NCBI GenBank assembly: GCA_964447145.1
Contig: CAYURW010000011.1
Span: 1 to 35,864, forward strand
Reading direction: 5' to 3'
Length of the DNA stretch: 35,864 nucleotides
DNA from: BRH-c25 sp964447145
Lineage (GTDB): Bacteria > Bacillota > Clostridia > Lutisporales > Lutisporaceae
Below, one piece after another: positions 1 through 8,620 of the stretch. The notes below the pieces were generated by a model. That model ran no database searches and had not been told where the DNA came from. It saw nothing but the letters and a program-made list of their open reading frames with translations. The translations under genes were made by a program, and so were the position numbers. Within the stretch, counting starts at the first letter, position 1. Each line of letters opens with the position of its first letter.

Positions 1-124
1 GAATACTTAGTTTGCTTTTCTATTATACCAGATTATAGCAATGGTAGTGTATACAGTTTATATGCATTCAAGCAATATTCGGTTGTAATGCGTCAAGCAA
101 TCCTATATTCTTTATTTGAAATGA

Positions 125-244
125 GGTGTTATTTTTAACGAAACAAACAAAATGGTCGGTTTTATCAGCGAAGCGCGCAAAGCGAAAGGGATGACGCAGA
201 AGCAAAAATATATTATTTCTGAGGAAAGCAGGCGATTGCAGTGA
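125..244 (+). pseudogene. Remnant of an XRE-family (HTH_3) regulator N-terminus
   Basis: The frame that opens after a stop at 122-124 encodes about 39 residues, including GFISEARKAKGMTQKQ. This is the usual start of an XRE/HTH_3 DNA-binding domain (G-x-F-I-x-x-x-R-K-x-K-G-M-T-Q-K-Q). The helix-turn-helix that should follow is replaced by unrelated residues and a TGA at 242-244. The only ATG (152) lies inside the motif. The TGA overlaps the GTG start of the next gene in a GTGA arrangement, so translation of this stub could still be coupled to that gene. It is most likely a decayed regulator. The family assignment rests on one short motif. Confidence 0.4.
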
Positions 245-471
245 GTAAATACAATGCATTATGGGAATATGTTCAACAAAACGGAAACCGGTCGTTGCAA
301 TTGACTTTTGATGAAATCAAAGATATTGCGGGGATACCAATCGATCACTCTTTTTTGAATTCTAAAAAAGAGTTAAAGGATTATGGCTATCAGGTCGGTA
401 AAATATCTCTGAAAAAACAGACTGTGATTTTTCAGAAGATAGATGAAAAGGATGAGGGGCGAACAAAGTAA
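241..471 (+). CDS. Small conserved hypothetical protein (76 aa)
   Basis: The protein has 76 residues and no signal peptide or membrane segment. It starts at GTG 241, which overlaps the TGA of the upstream remnant. Its stop codon overlaps the ATG of the GrpB-family gene (TAATG at 468-472), so the two are probably co-translated. The sequence reads like a compact soluble domain: an aromatic N-terminal segment (NALWEYVQQNG), then LTFDEIKDIAG, then DHSFLNSKKEL, ending in a charged tail. This composition resembles small uncharacterised Firmicute proteins of the SKYNxLWEYLxxNG type. No biochemical role can be assigned from the sequence. Its reality is supported by the tight coupling on both sides. 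Confidence 0.7.
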   Translation: MSKYNALWEYVQQNGNRSLQLTFDEIKDIAGIPIDHSFLNSKKELKDYGYQVGKISLKKQTVIFQKIDEKDEGRTK

Positions 472-1034
472 TGCGTAAACCATTATCTGAAATGACACTC
501 AGGGAATTGTGGGAACTGTTTCCAATCCAGTTAACGGAGCATAAGGAATACTGGGAAAAATGGTATCGGGACGAGCAGGTTTTTCTGACCTCTTTTTTGC
601 CGGGGGATGTCCGGATTTATCACATTGGAAGCACGGCTATCAAAGGAATCCGGGCCAAACCGATTGTTGATATTTTAGCGGAAGCACCGCTCACCGAACA
701 TCAAACAATTAAGGAACTGCTTATAAAAAGTGGTTATATTTGTATGGCACAAAGCAAAAACCGCATGGACTTTAATAAAGGCTACACACCGGACGGCTTT
801 GCGGAACGGGTTTTTCATCTGCATTTGCGGGATTTTGGCGATAACGATGAACTATATTTTTGCGATTATCTGAATGAGCATTCCGAAATTGCAGAGGAAT
901 ATGAGAAGCTGAAGCTGTCCCTCCTGAAACCTTTCGAACATGACCGGGACGGGTACACAGAGCAGAAAACAGGCTTTGTCAAAAAGTATACACAGAGGGC
1001 AATCAAACAGTATGGGAAGAGAAAATATAATTAA
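471..1034 (+). CDS. GrpB family protein (nucleotidyltransferase-fold)
   Basis: This 187-residue protein carries the GrpB/UPF0157 signature: HIGSTAI at residues 51-57, followed by KPIVDIL around 63-69. The Gly-Ser and the downstream Asp match the core of the nucleotidyltransferase superfamily fold. Further family blocks are FHLHLRDF and the C-terminal YTEQKTGFV segment. The length is normal for the family (about 170-190). The exact reaction is not settled for most members; some are fused to or associated with dephospho-CoA kinase or acetyltransferases. ATG 471 is used because it overlaps the upstream stop codon by one base, which implies translational coupling. No membrane segment is visible, so it is probably cytoplasmic. 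Confidence 0.85.
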   Translation: MRKPLSEMTLRELWELFPIQLTEHKEYWEKWYRDEQVFLTSFLPGDVRIYHIGSTAIKGIRAKPIVDILAEAPLTEHQTIKELLIKSGYICMAQSKNRMDFNKGYTPDGFAERVFHLHLRDFGDNDELYFCDYLNEHSEIAEEYEKLKLSLLKPFEHDRDGYTEQKTGFVKKYTQRAIKQYGKRKYN

Positions 1035-1055
1035 GTGACTGATTCACCATAACCG

Positions 1056-1080
1056 CACCGGCGTGATTATTTGCCCGGTG
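1056..1080 (+). terminator. Weak hairpin downstream of the GrpB-family gene
   Basis: CACCGG (1056-1061) pairs with CCGGTG (1075-1080) across a 13-base loop, 22 bases after the GrpB-family stop codon. No strong T tract follows, so function as an intrinsic terminator is only suggested by its position. Confidence 0.3.
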
Positions 1081-1156
1081 TTCACCTTGTATGTGTTTGA
1101 AGATACTACAACAATTAATATAGAAAAATCTGACTAAAAATCAGTCGTTATTTATT

Positions 1157-1216
1157 CCAGGCTGCTTTTAATATGTCCAGGCTGCTTTTAATATGTCCAG
1201 GCTGCTTTTAATATGT
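1157..1216. repeat. Three perfect tandem copies of a 20-bp unit
   Basis: CCAGGCTGCTTTTAATATGT occurs three times with no mismatch and no spacer at 1157-1176, 1177-1196 and 1197-1216. The array ends 12 bases before a TATAAT hexamer (1229-1234) upstream of the giant SLH-protein gene. Identical copies imply recent slippage or duplication. The array could be a regulator-binding site or could change promoter context by copy-number variation. Both ideas are inference. Confidence 0.95.
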
Positions 1217-1234
1217 CGTGAATACGACTATAAT
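1205..1234 (+). promoter_or_regulatory. Candidate promoter for the SLH-domain protein gene
   Basis: A perfect -10 hexamer TATAAT lies at 1229-1234. The region 17-18 bases upstream falls in the last tandem repeat and offers only a poor -35 (CTTTTA). A GTCGT-gaat-ACGAC inverted repeat (1215-1228) sits between the two and directly abuts the -10, which could be an operator. The leader to the start codon would be about 60 bases. Confidence 0.35.
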
Positions 1235-1267
1235 GTATGTAGCACTTAAAAAATAACCTAATAACCT

Positions 1268-1282
1268 ATGTGCCTGGCACAT
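1268..1282. repeat. GTGCCTGGCAC palindrome, copy 1
   Basis: ATGTGCC-T-GGCACAT is a perfect 7-bp palindrome around one base, lying in the presumed 5' leader of the SLH-protein gene. Its GTGCCTGGCAC core recurs at 8130-8140. Short palindromes of this kind are known in many bacteria as REP-like elements mobilised by RAYT transposases, but no transposase gene is visible here. Confidence 0.7.
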
Positions 1283-1301
1283 TAGTCGAAAGGAGAGTTT
1301 G

Positions 1302-4300
1302 ATGACGCATTTAAGCAAACGTGCCCTAGCGCTGATTCTAACGGTCATAACGGTTGTTTGCAACGTGCCCGCAACGGGTATTGCTGCGGAAACGCGTTAT
1401 AAGGACACATCCGGCCACTGGGCGTCGGCTGCCATTGAAAGGTGGTCTGAATACGGCGTTCTCAGCGGCTATGACGGGAGGTTCCGGCCGGAGGACCCAA
1501 TAACCCGTGCGGAAATGGCGGCCGTACTCCGGAAGGTGGTCGGATATGCTGCAGCAGCCGAAAATCCTTTTTCCGATGTGAGCTCCGGCAAATGGTATTT
1601 CAATGATGTACTCAGTCTGGCTGCAGCCGGTGTCATGACCGGCTATGGCGGCAAAGCGCGGCCGGAGGATAGAATCACCCGGGAGGAAGCGGCGGTGCTT
1701 GTATCCCGGACCTTTGGCCTGGGAGAAAGCGCCTCTGACCCTGAGCCCTTTTCCGATTCAGAATCGATCTCCCCATGGGCGTCGGGCTTTGTGGGAGGGC
1801 TGCATGAGGCGGGCTGCATAAGGGGCAAACCCGGAAATGTGTTTGACCCCGGGGCCGATATCACCAGAGCCGAGGCAGTGACCATTCTGGACAATATGGT
1901 CGGAGGTTTCTACAGCAGGCCGGGAGAATACGGCGGCAATACGACCGGCAATGCTGTTGTATGCACCGGCGGCGTATCGCTCAAGGACGTACGGATATCC
2001 CGTTCCCTCTATCTCATGGAGGGCATCGGTGACGGCAGCACGACGCTGGATAATGTTATAGTCGCAAAAACGACATATATTCGCGGCGGAGGCCCCAATT
2101 CCATTTTTGTTACCGGGGGCGATCTGGGAGCCGTCGAAATGAACAGCTTGACTAATACCCACCTTACTATTTCCGACGGTACAAGAGTCACCGGGCTCAC
2201 CATTCTCAATTCGGGGACGGTTACCTGCGACGGGATCACAGTGACCTTTGACGCTGAAAAGGGATCTTTGACCCTGGGCGGAAAAATCGATCAGGCGGTA
2301 TTGAACGCCGACGGCACAATGACCGTCACAGCCGGAGGGATCACATACCGGGTCATACTGCCTGACGGAAATATCTCGTCGCTTGCGCTTTTGGCCGGCA
2401 GTACCCTTGGGAAGCTGAACCTGAACGCACCTTTGCAGATCACCGGAACAGGTCAAATTGATGAAATCAACATCCATGCAAGCGGCTGCGTAATCGATAA
2501 CAGCGTGAATGCAATGCTCAATAATATTATCGTGGACAAGGGTATAGGCGTTACAATAGCCGGCATGGCATATACGGGCACAGGGGGCGCACTGGCCTCC
2601 GGCCATACCGGCAGCCCTTCGAATAATAGAGATTCGGATGATGGGGGTTCGGATCACGGAGATACCGTAAAAGTATATTATGAAACCTTCGGGGAACCGA
2701 AAATAGCGCCCTCCACTGTGTCCAGGGGTTCGACGCTGACCGCTGTGCCCCAGCCCGCCCGGCCTGGCAGCGTTTTTACCGGCTGGTATACGGATGCCTC
2801 TTTCACTGAAATCTTCGACGCCACCCGGCCGGTTACGGGGAATATGACTTTGTATGCCAACTGGGCCCAGTGTGAAAATAACTATCAGGAATACTCCGAA
2901 TCGGATAAGTTCATAGACGAATGCGACCCGCGCCATGCCGTCTCCATTGTGTCGCCGGATACGCCGCTGACAGAGGGAAACCTTGGGGACTATGTCCTTA
3001 TTGAAGGAACCGGACAGGTTCCCGAGTTCAGCGTGAACGACCGGGGCGGCGAGTGTTATGAGATTGAGCCGCAGACGGATTATGAAGCGGGCTGCCTGTA
3101 TACTTTTTCCCTGAAAGACATCGGACTGACCTTCGAGGGCGAGGACGCAGCCCTGCGCACGCTTACCCTCCGGCCGCACAAAGAGGAAACAAAGATCATT
3201 GATTTTAATGACAGTATCCTCGATGTGGACTGGGACGATGTAAGCGATTACATTTCAGACGAAGAGACAGGCGCCGGTTCAATGGAGATTCCGGCGCTCA
3301 AATACAGCGGCGTCAGGGATGCTTTCCGGCTTAACAGCGTCAATCCTGAAGCAAGGACTACCATCCGCATCAAGGATTTCATATACGACTTGCAGGATGA
3401 AAACCACCGCGAAACACAATACCTCAATATAACGGATTTGACTGAAGAAGAAGGCGTTATTACTCTTCAAACACAGAACAGCCAGCTGGTGGATGTCTTC
3501 GACTCTCTGGAGGTTTTTCTGCCTGATCTGAAAATCGACCTTGACGACTACATGGCCGGACTTGACATGCATGCGTTGGAGGCTCAGGCGGCACAAAGCG
3601 CAGGAGCCCGGAAAATGAGAGAGCTGCTGAATACTGCGCTTGCCGAAAGCCCGACGATACAAAGCCTGGTGTCGGAATCATCGGCTGCGGATTATGGTTT
3701 CAAAACGCCGTCGCGGAAAAATGAAAAACCGCTTTTGCCGGCCATGTTCGATATGTTTTTAGAGCTAAAAGACGTCAAGGCGACGACCGGAGAGACGGAT
3801 AACGCAAATCTTCCCTATGGATCAGGCTATTTTGTTACGGTCGAGTTCAGCTACAACGGAACGATTAAAGACAAGGTGGAAGTAGAAGCCGCCTTCAAGG
3901 TCACTCAATACATGAGCATATTCGCCGGTCTGAACGCCAAATACCAGGGGGTCTGGAACAGGCCGAATACTTGGGACGACCTGGAGGTCACCTTCCTTAC
4001 CAATGTATATTCACAAACCGACATTACAGTGGGGGTTATTGCGAAATCCGTCAGCAAGGACCCGGAATACGCCTATGAAATCGATGTGACTGAGGAACTC
4101 ACCAAATTGATGAACGGCGACGAGGAATCCGGCGAGGGCGCCTCTGCCATGCTGAAAAAAGTGCTTGCCGACCAGGGGGACTACATCGATCTCATCTCAC
4201 TGCCGATTGTCAAAACCAGTATCGAGATAATTCCCGAGGCGCCGGTCGTTGAGGTCGAATTCGAGCTGGATTTCGTAATCAAGGCCAGCTTTGCGGCGGG

Positions 4301-7300
4301 CATTCACGCCGACATGACCTTTCTCGGCGCACGGGCGCTGGGTTTCTACTACAATCTGGATAATGGGGATAGGAGGAATTACAATCTGCCCTTTGAAGGT
4401 TATGACAATCAATACTATATCGACCTTTGGGCCGCCGGATATTTTGGAGTCAAAGCCGGAGTGAAGGGTGAGGTGACTGTCGGAATCATTGGAATGAAAA
4501 AAATTTTTGACGCGGGAATGTCGATGGAGCTTGGGGTGTATGCCGATATGTATGGCCTTGTCCATTTGCAGCACTACAGGCATTTACGCCCGTACTATAA
4601 GGGAACTGACATACAGGGCGGGCTGTACTTCGAGGTCGGTGTTTATCTTGAAATGGAGGTTTTTGTACGCTCACAAGTTTTTAAAGCAAAAGCCGGATGG
4701 AAGTTTTTGGACAAAAAATGGCCGGTATACACATTCGGCGATCAATATCTTATGCTCAGATTCGTCAACAGCGGTTCGCACATCCTCATGCGGGACAACC
4801 TGCCCCTGACAGGGGGCGCCGGGCTGTTCGACGCTCAGTTTATCGATTTGAAGACAGGGGATATCGTCAAAGGGGGAGAGTATGCCAATCCAAAAAATTT
4901 CAACATTGTCATACCGTCGCCCTATTTTGAGGTCGATAGGACAAAAGAGATCATTAAGATTAGGGCGGACAAAATCGGTGACCACACCGTCTATCCTTAT
5001 TATGCGCCGGGTACAAAATTGCTGACCAGTTCCGCCGTAATTTATTATAAAGGCAGCACCCTGGCCTTCGGGACCCATACGGTCGTGCCCGAAAGCTATG
5101 AATACCTGATGTATTCTCAAAAAGGCATTACTATAGTCTGGGCAGATCCCAGCCTGGTTATCAGCGATATAAGCAGCCTGGAATCCTATAAAGCGACCTA
5201 CTATTTGGATATGGACGGGAACAAAACCCTGCTTGACCAAAGGGCGGTTCTGGTGGGGCAGGTGCCCGGCGCGCCGGTTCTGCATCAGTTAGAAGGCTTT
5301 CAATATCTCACATGGATGAATATTTTGGAATATGGAGACAATTGCGTTGTAAAGGGCGTTTCCCCGGATTTCGGCAGCGCAATAATGCAGGATACCGAAT
5401 ACGTTATAACGGCGGAGAAGCTGCAGCGGTTGGAAGCCATTGTCACACACTACGGCGGCCGTTGGCACTTTGACGTATATGCCGTGAACTGCGAGGAGCT
5501 TCCCACACTTCCGGCGGGATATGACGCCCCCTTCGGCGGCTGGGCGGCGCCCGTGAACTGGTACGTGGAAACAGGCTATCCGGCAATCACCGTAACCGCC
5601 CTCAACCAGCTTCAACCGGCAGGCGGCAAATATAGGCTGGAACAGGCAGCTGACGGAAGAGGGGTGATCAGCTACCGGCCGGACCTGGCCTACGTGAGCG
5701 GATATCCTACGGATACGCCGGTTTACAGTTACGAATACGAAGTCCCGGAAAACTATTCCGGAAACGGACTGTTTAACAATTACTCGGCGGGCGCCTATGT
5801 GCATAAATGGAAGAAGCCGCCGCAGTCCCTGGCTGCGGGTCCCATAGTCCATGGCTCCCTGTGGAATCAGAATTACGCAGGCTTATCCACCGACTGGACT
5901 CGGTTCTACGAATACCTCTATGTTGCTGAATATGCCCAAAATCGTTTCACAGTAACATTTGATGCGGGAGCGGGTACATTCGCGCCTTACATGCAAGCTT
6001 ATCTGGACAGTTTTGGAATGGATTCCGGCAATTGTCTAATGGGCACGACCATGAACGTGCTGCCCGCAAGTGCCGTCGTTGCGCCTGAAGATCCGGAGTA
6101 CACCTATGCCCTTACCGGGTGGAAAGATCAAGACGGTAAAATATATGGGCTCAACGAGAGCTACACAGTCATGGAAGACCTATATTTCACCGCCGTATAC
6201 ACCCCTGTCCCGAATGTATATACCATAACGGTGTACCCTGCCGGAGCGGCTTTTCCGGGCGGAGATAATAAAAAGACGTATAGCGGAGGCTATGGCCAAC
6301 AGGCTGATATTGACGACGACCTCGCCTTTACCCTGTTTGACGATTGGAAGAGGTCCGCCGGAGTCGGTTACGATTACGTCTTTGACGGCTGGTATTGGAC
6401 GAATGGGGCGGAAAAGCTCACCGCCTGGCCGGAGACCTTCGGGGAACTGGGCGGAGGAGCCAGAGACATCGTTATCGTGGCGAAGATCAAGCTCGTCACC
6501 AAACAACATACCGTTACATTCAATGCCAACGGCGGCCGGTTTCCAGGCGGCGGGAGCCTCTATACCAAAAATTACTCCTACGGGGAGGAAATCGATCCTG
6601 CGGAGATACCGGAGCCAACAAGGGCTTCCGACAGCTGGTATACCTATAAATTTGCCGGATGGGAGCTCTATGGCCCGCTGGAGCCCGTGACGCAGGACGA
6701 CTCCTACTATGCGGTTTGGGATATGACATTAAAGGATGCGCCTTTGCCGGAGGGAATACTGATTTCCGACGGTGAGAGAACTGAGGACATCAACTGTGTC
6801 AATATAGGCGAGGGATATACGCCAATCGGGGGATACAAATATGAGCTGGTGGAGTATGCGACTTACTATATTCCAACCCTGACCGTCACCGGAAACGGAC
6901 TGACCGTAAGCGGCTCGGTGTACGGCGGCATCAATGACATTGAGGATATGGTGGCTTTGACCATAGAAGACGGAGTAACCGGTATAACTTTTGAAAACCT
7001 TTCGCTGACAGGTCTGTTCGAATATGTGGATTTGATTTATACCGGGGAGGGTGAACCCTTAGATATTACGATTTCAGGCGACTGCCATCTCAAGAAGTAC
7101 AGCAGTGAAAACAGCGGCATATACCGTTCTGCATTTTGCAACTATCGGGACGTTCTATTCACAGGTTCGGACGGAGATGCGGAGCTGGAGATCATTGCAG
7201 AAAATGCCCACGGGGTTTCGGCTTACGAAGATATTGAGTTCCAAAATCTCAAGCTGACGATGGAGGTGTCAGGTGTGATTGCGGAAACCGTTCCTGAAAT

Positions 7301-7691
7301 GGCGATGGCCTTCGGCGGTGAGGGCGGATCCGAAATGCATTTCACCGACTCTGAGGTTGCGATAAGCTCGCCCGGCAGCCGGAGCGGCGGCAGTATAATA
7401 ATCGGGGGAAGCGGTGATTTCGAGTATCTGTCGACGGATGATTCCCCCGCATTCATAATAGGAGGCAGCCTCACTTTTGAGGATTTCACGGGGACATTCC
7501 ATGCCTCCGTTGAGGGTGCGGCAGACGGGCCGGCCGTACTCGCTTTGGAGGGTATAAGCTTCACTGAGGGTGGACCTGAAGACTACGGTGTAATTGTTGG
7601 TGAAATAGAGTACTGGGAAGAGATGTACCACTACACCTTCATTGATGAAGACGGGACCCCCCTTGCGGAGGTCACGGTACGGCGGAAATAA
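1302..7691 (+). CDS. Giant SLH-domain surface protein with InlB-type repeats (about 2,129 aa)
   Basis: A secreted, cell-surface protein. Residues 1-29 form a signal peptide (SKR, then ALALILTVITVVC, with likely cleavage near AAE). Three S-layer homology domains follow at about 33-80, 90-140 and 150-200, each with the W..A or F..DV start and the ITRAE-type end. These normally anchor proteins to pyruvylated secondary wall polymer. Residues 210-450 are Gly/Thr/Val-rich with repeated hydrophobic strands, suggestive of a beta-helix. InlB-type (List_Bact_rpt) modules end in FTGWY...LYANW near 455-525, and more of them lie at about 1546-1806 (VTFDAGAG, VTFNANGG, FAGWE). The C-terminal 300 residues are again beta-helix-like. 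The long middle (about 530-1540) is unrecognised. ATG 1302 is preferred over the adjoining TTG 1299 because AGGAG (1291-1295) then has 6-base spacing. The gene looks more G+C-rich than its neighbours (for example 34 of 60 bases at 5461-5520), which may mean acquisition. A role in adhesion or polymer binding is inference. Confidence 0.92.
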   Translation: MTHLSKRALALILTVITVVCNVPATGIAAETRYKDTSGHWASAAIERWSEYGVLSGYDGRFRPEDPITRAEMAAVLRKVVGYAAAAENPFSDVSSGKWYFNDVLSLAAAGVMTGYGGKARPEDRITREEAAVLVSRTFGLGESASDPEPFSDSESISPWASGFVGGLHEAGCIRGKPGNVFDPGADITRAEAVTILDNMVGGFYSRPGEYGGNTTGNAVVCTGGVSLKDVRISRSLYLMEGIGDGSTTLDNVIVAKTTYIRGGGPNSIFVTGGDLGAVEMNSLTNTHLTISDGTRVTGLTILNSGTVTCDGITVTFDAEKGSLTLGGKIDQAVLNADGTMTVTAGGITYRVILPDGNISSLALLAGSTLGKLNLNAPLQITGTGQIDEINIHASGCVIDNSVNAMLNNIIVDKGIGVTIAGMAYTGTGGALASGHTGSPSNNRDSDDGGSDHGDTVKVYYETFGEPKIAPSTVSRGSTLTAVPQPARPGSVFTGWYTDASFTEIFDATRPVTGNMTLYANWAQCENNYQEYSESDKFIDECDPRHAVSIVSPDTPLTEGNLGDYVLIEGTGQVPEFSVNDRGGECYEIEPQTDYEAGCLYTFSLKDIGLTFEGEDAALRTLTLRPHKEETKIIDFNDSILDVDWDDVSDYISDEETGAGSMEIPALKYSGVRDAFRLNSVNPEARTTIRIKDFIYDLQDENHRETQYLNITDLTEEEGVITLQTQNSQLVDVFDSLEVFLPDLKIDLDDYMAGLDMHALEAQAAQSAGARKMRELLNTALAESPTIQSLVSESSAADYGFKTPSRKNEKPLLPAMFDMFLELKDVKATTGETDNANLPYGSGYFVTVEFSYNGTIKDKVEVEAAFKVTQYMSIFAGLNAKYQGVWNRPNTWDDLEVTFLTNVYSQTDITVGVIAKSVSKDPEYAYEIDVTEELTKLMNGDEESGEGASAMLKKVLADQGDYIDLISLPIVKTSIEIIPEAPVVEVEFELDFVIKASFAAGIHADMTFLGARALGFYYNLDNGDRRNYNLPFEGYDNQYYIDLWAAGYFGVKAGVKGEVTVGIIGMKKIFDAGMSMELGVYADMYGLVHLQHYRHLRPYYKGTDIQGGLYFEVGVYLEMEVFVRSQVFKAKAGWKFLDKKWPVYTFGDQYLMLRFVNSGSHILMRDNLPLTGGAGLFDAQFIDLKTGDIVKGGEYANPKNFNIVIPSPYFEVDRTKEIIKIRADKIGDHTVYPYYAPGTKLLTSSAVIYYKGSTLAFGTHTVVPESYEYLMYSQKGITIVWADPSLVISDISSLESYKATYYLDMDGNKTLLDQRAVLVGQVPGAPVLHQLEGFQYLTWMNILEYGDNCVVKGVSPDFGSAIMQDTEYVITAEKLQRLEAIVTHYGGRWHFDVYAVNCEELPTLPAGYDAPFGGWAAPVNWYVETGYPAITVTALNQLQPAGGKYRLEQAADGRGVISYRPDLAYVSGYPTDTPVYSYEYEVPENYSGNGLFNNYSAGAYVHKWKKPPQSLAAGPIVHGSLWNQNYAGLSTDWTRFYEYLYVAEYAQNRFTVTFDAGAGTFAPYMQAYLDSFGMDSGNCLMGTTMNVLPASAVVAPEDPEYTYALTGWKDQDGKIYGLNESYTVMEDLYFTAVYTPVPNVYTITVYPAGAAFPGGDNKKTYSGGYGQQADIDDDLAFTLFDDWKRSAGVGYDYVFDGWYWTNGAEKLTAWPETFGELGGGARDIVIVAKIKLVTKQHTVTFNANGGRFPGGGSLYTKNYSYGEEIDPAEIPEPTRASDSWYTYKFAGWELYGPLEPVTQDDSYYAVWDMTLKDAPLPEGILISDGERTEDINCVNIGEGYTPIGGYKYELVEYATYYIPTLTVTGNGLTVSGSVYGGINDIEDMVALTIEDGVTGITFENLSLTGLFEYVDLIYTGEGEPLDITISGDCHLKKYSSENSGIYRSAFCNYRDVLFTGSDGDAELEIIAENAHGVSAYEDIEFQNLKLTMEVSGVIAETVPEMAMAFGGEGGSEMHFTDSEVAISSPGSRSGGSIIIGGSGDFEYLSTDDSPAFIIGGSLTFEDFTGTFHASVEGAADGPAVLALEGISFTEGGPEDYGVIVGEIEYWEEMYHYTFIDEDGTPLAEVTVRRK

Positions 7692-7750
7692 GTCTGCGGG
7701 GGCAGGGATATTACAATTATAATTTGCAGCGCATATGAGCGGTTAGATAA

Positions 7751-7789
7751 AACACCGGGGGGCTGCCAATACGGCGTCTCCCCGGTGTT
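7751..7789 (+). terminator. Terminator-like hairpin after the SLH-protein gene
   Basis: AACACCGGGG (7751-7760) pairs perfectly with CCCCGGTGTT (7780-7789). The 19-base loop can form an inner GCC-aatac-GGC stem. The following GCTTGTTTC is only moderately T-rich. The position 60 bases after the stop codon and the 10-bp GC-rich stem fit transcription termination. Confidence 0.6.
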
Positions 7790-7934
7790 GCTTGTTTCAG
7801 ATGTCCATTTGTGCCGCAAATAGGCCCTTCATACTGGGGTTCATCTATGGAAGAATTCTATGCTATGCATTATAATGTAAATATTGGAGAGATATAGAAA
7901 CCGATTGCAGTAAAACAGTAAACGGGGTGTTTAG

Positions 7935-8128
7935 ATAAATATAGATAAAGATGATTACACTGGAAAGTATAATGTCAATACAGAGAAGCGATTTGAAGAG
8001 GATATCCCACAGCTTGTCGAATTGCTGGCATTAAAAGATGATAATATAAGATACCGGTTGGGATACTCTCATGAACAAACTGAAGAATGGCAATCCTTAT
8101 CAGAATACTTCAATAACCGTCTAAACGT
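7935..8128 (+). pseudogene. Decayed 5' fragment of a conserved gene, start codon lost
   Basis: The frame opening after TAG 7932-7934 reads INIDKDDYTGKYNVNTEK and then RFEEDIPQLVELLALKDDNI. This looks like the ordered N-terminus of a conserved clostridial protein of HEAT-repeat type (recalled similarity, not searched). An ATA stands where an initiator ATG would be expected, behind a GGGGTG ribosome-site-like stretch. After about residue 36 the sequence changes character (GYSHEQTEEWQSLSEYF), then runs into the GTGCCTGGCAC palindrome and the rlmH end. I interpret it as a truncated remnant joined to another fragment. A functional short peptide from TTG 8022 is possible but less likely. Confidence 0.4.
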
Positions 8129-8129
8129 C

Positions 8130-8140
8130 GTGCCTGGCAC
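8130..8140. repeat. GTGCCTGGCAC palindrome, copy 2
   Basis: The core is identical to 1270-1280. It lies directly against the stop codon of rlmH (8141-8143 on the - strand) and at the end of the decayed fragment. The two copies bracket the SLH-gene segment. Confidence 0.7.
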
Positions 8141-8620
8141 TTACTTATGGTACGGTTCCCCCTTAATTATCCTGAACCCCCTGTACAGCTGCTCCAGCAG
8201 CATTACCCGCATCAGCTGATGGGGAAAGGTCATAGGAGAAAAGGAAAGCCGGAAGTCCGCCCGCTTCAGTACTTCATCGGAAAGGCCCATGGAGCCGCCT
8301 ATTATGAAGGCTATGCTGCTTCTGCCTTTGAGCCCCAGATCATTTATCAGATCCGCCAGGCCCTCGGAGGGCAGCTGTCTGCCCTGTATGGCAAGGGCTA
8401 TGACATAGGCATCCTCTTTTATATTTTTGAGTATGCCTTGTCCCTCTTTTTGCATGACCAAGGCCTTCTGTGCCTCACTGAAGTTTTCGGGAGATTTTTC
8501 ATCCTGCACTTCTGTTATGCTGATTTTGCAATACCTTGAGAGCCGTGTGGAATATTCCTCCACGGCATCTCTGAAATATTTTTCTTTGAGCTTTCCCACT
8601 GCGATTATTTCAATATCCAT
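8141..8620 (-). CDS. rlmH: 23S rRNA (pseudouridine1915-N3)-methyltransferase RlmH
   Basis: RlmH uses S-adenosylmethionine to methylate N3 of pseudouridine 1915 in helix 69 of 23S rRNA on the assembled ribosome. The 159-residue length is exactly that of the SPOUT-class family. Visible hallmarks are the N-terminal IIAVGKLKEKYF, the cofactor-binding FIIGGSMGL at 105-113, and the highly conserved C-terminal block from SFSPMTFPHQLMRVMLLEQL through GEPYHK (126-159), which completes the knotted site. It is the last gene of the murA-walJ-htrA-rlmH unit. Its ATG overlaps the htrA stop codon (TAATG), indicating translational coupling. rlmH is commonly found next to walJ and htrA in Firmicutes, so the context agrees. 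Confidence 0.97.
   Translation of the reverse strand: MDIEIIAVGKLKEKYFRDAVEEYSTRLSRYCKISITEVQDEKSPENFSEAQKALVMQKEGQGILKNIKEDAYVIALAIQGRQLPSEGLADLINDLGLKGRSSIAFIIGGSMGLSDEVLKRADFRLSFSPMTFPHQLMRVMLLEQLYRGFRIIKGEPYHK

Noticed and set aside
1758..3179. 473-residue open frame antisense to the SLH-protein gene
   Set aside because: It lies wholly inside the SLH-protein gene in the opposite strand, has low-complexity composition and no ribosome site. It is a by-product of G+C-rich coding sequence.
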